Source: Cyanobacteriota bacterium
GTDB lineage: Bacteria; Cyanobacteriota; Cyanobacteriia; Leptolyngbyales; Leptolyngbyaceae
Reading direction: 5' to 3'
Assembly (NCBI GenBank): GCA_027482985.1
Contig: JAIXVO010000546.1
Location: 1-5,295, forward strand
Length of the DNA stretch: 5,295 nucleotides
The notes under the pieces are model-generated. The model saw only the letters and a program-made list of their open reading frames with translations, did not search any database and was not told the DNA's origin. Below, piece after piece: positions 5,182 to 5,295 of the stretch. The position numbers were made by a program, and so were the translations under genes. How positions within the stretch are numbered: the first letter of the stretch is position 1; every line of letters starts with the position of its first letter.

Positions 5182-5295
5182 GAAGTGGTAATTGGTAATT
5201 GGTAATTGGTAATGGGTAATGGGTAAGTGGTGATTGGTGATTGGTGATTGGTAATTGGTGATTGGTAATTGGTGATTGGTAATTGGTAATTGGTA
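5182..5295 (+). repeat. Second heptameric tandem repeat array (STRR), right end
   Basis: Sixteen units of 7 nt start with a degenerate GAAGTGG at 5182. They continue as TAATTGG, TAATGGG, TAAGTGG and TGATTGG variants to the window edge, where a partial unit shows the array goes on. The register is uninterrupted. The plus-strand orientation is the same as in the left array at 1-231, so the gene block lies between direct repeats. The TCGTTGG and TAGTTGG variants common on the left are absent here, so the two arrays have diverged or expanded separately. Confidence 0.95.

Noticed and set aside
4770..5198. Plus-strand open frame of 142 codons
   Set aside because: It lies antisense to the 5' end of the NifU/Rieske gene, the repeat-containing gap and the 74-aa membrane gene, and ends in the tandem array. 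No domain is visible, and the minus-strand genes have good start signals.

Overview
The window looks like a cyanobacterial chromosome segment. It has at least twelve copies of the HIP1 octamer GCGATCGC scattered through the coding sequence, heptameric tandem-repeat arrays of the STRR kind (TAATTGG/TAATGGG) at both ends, and a gene order resembling the 'extended hyp operon' of nitrogen-fixing cyanobacteria such as Nostoc. The genus cannot be fixed from the sequence alone.

All four convincing genes lie on the minus strand and read from right to left. They are a 74-aa two-helix membrane protein (4937-5161), a 298-aa NifU C-terminal/Rieske fusion (3924-4820), a 399-aa six-module NHL beta-propeller (2722-3921) and the hydrogenase maturation factor HypF (281-2725). 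The last three are tightly packed. There are 2 nt between the NifU/Rieske stop and the NHL start, and the NHL stop and hypF start share ATGA. Each of the four has a recognisable Shine-Dalgarno sequence. A 116-nt gap separates the membrane-protein gene from the rest. It holds a cyanobacterial-type interspersed inverted repeat and a second imperfect palindrome.

Functionally, HypF makes the thiocarbamoyl precursor of the CN ligands of the [NiFe] hydrogenase active site. The NifU/Rieske protein and the NHL protein are candidate accessory factors for the same enzyme, for example in Fe-S cluster supply to the small subunit or as assembly scaffold or redox partner. That role is inferred from gene order and domains and is not shown by the sequence. 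No hydrogenase structural gene and no other hyp gene is in the window.

Both ends are repeat DNA. At the left, positions 1-299 form one array with a 7-nt period. Its sequence flips to the complementary strand near 231/232 without losing register, and it supplies the last five codons and the stop codon of hypF. At the right, 5182-5295 is a second array in the same orientation as the left outer part. It begins about 20 nt upstream of the first gene and runs off the window. The gene block is therefore bracketed by directly repeated arrays. No RNA genes, CRISPR array or transposase gene were seen.
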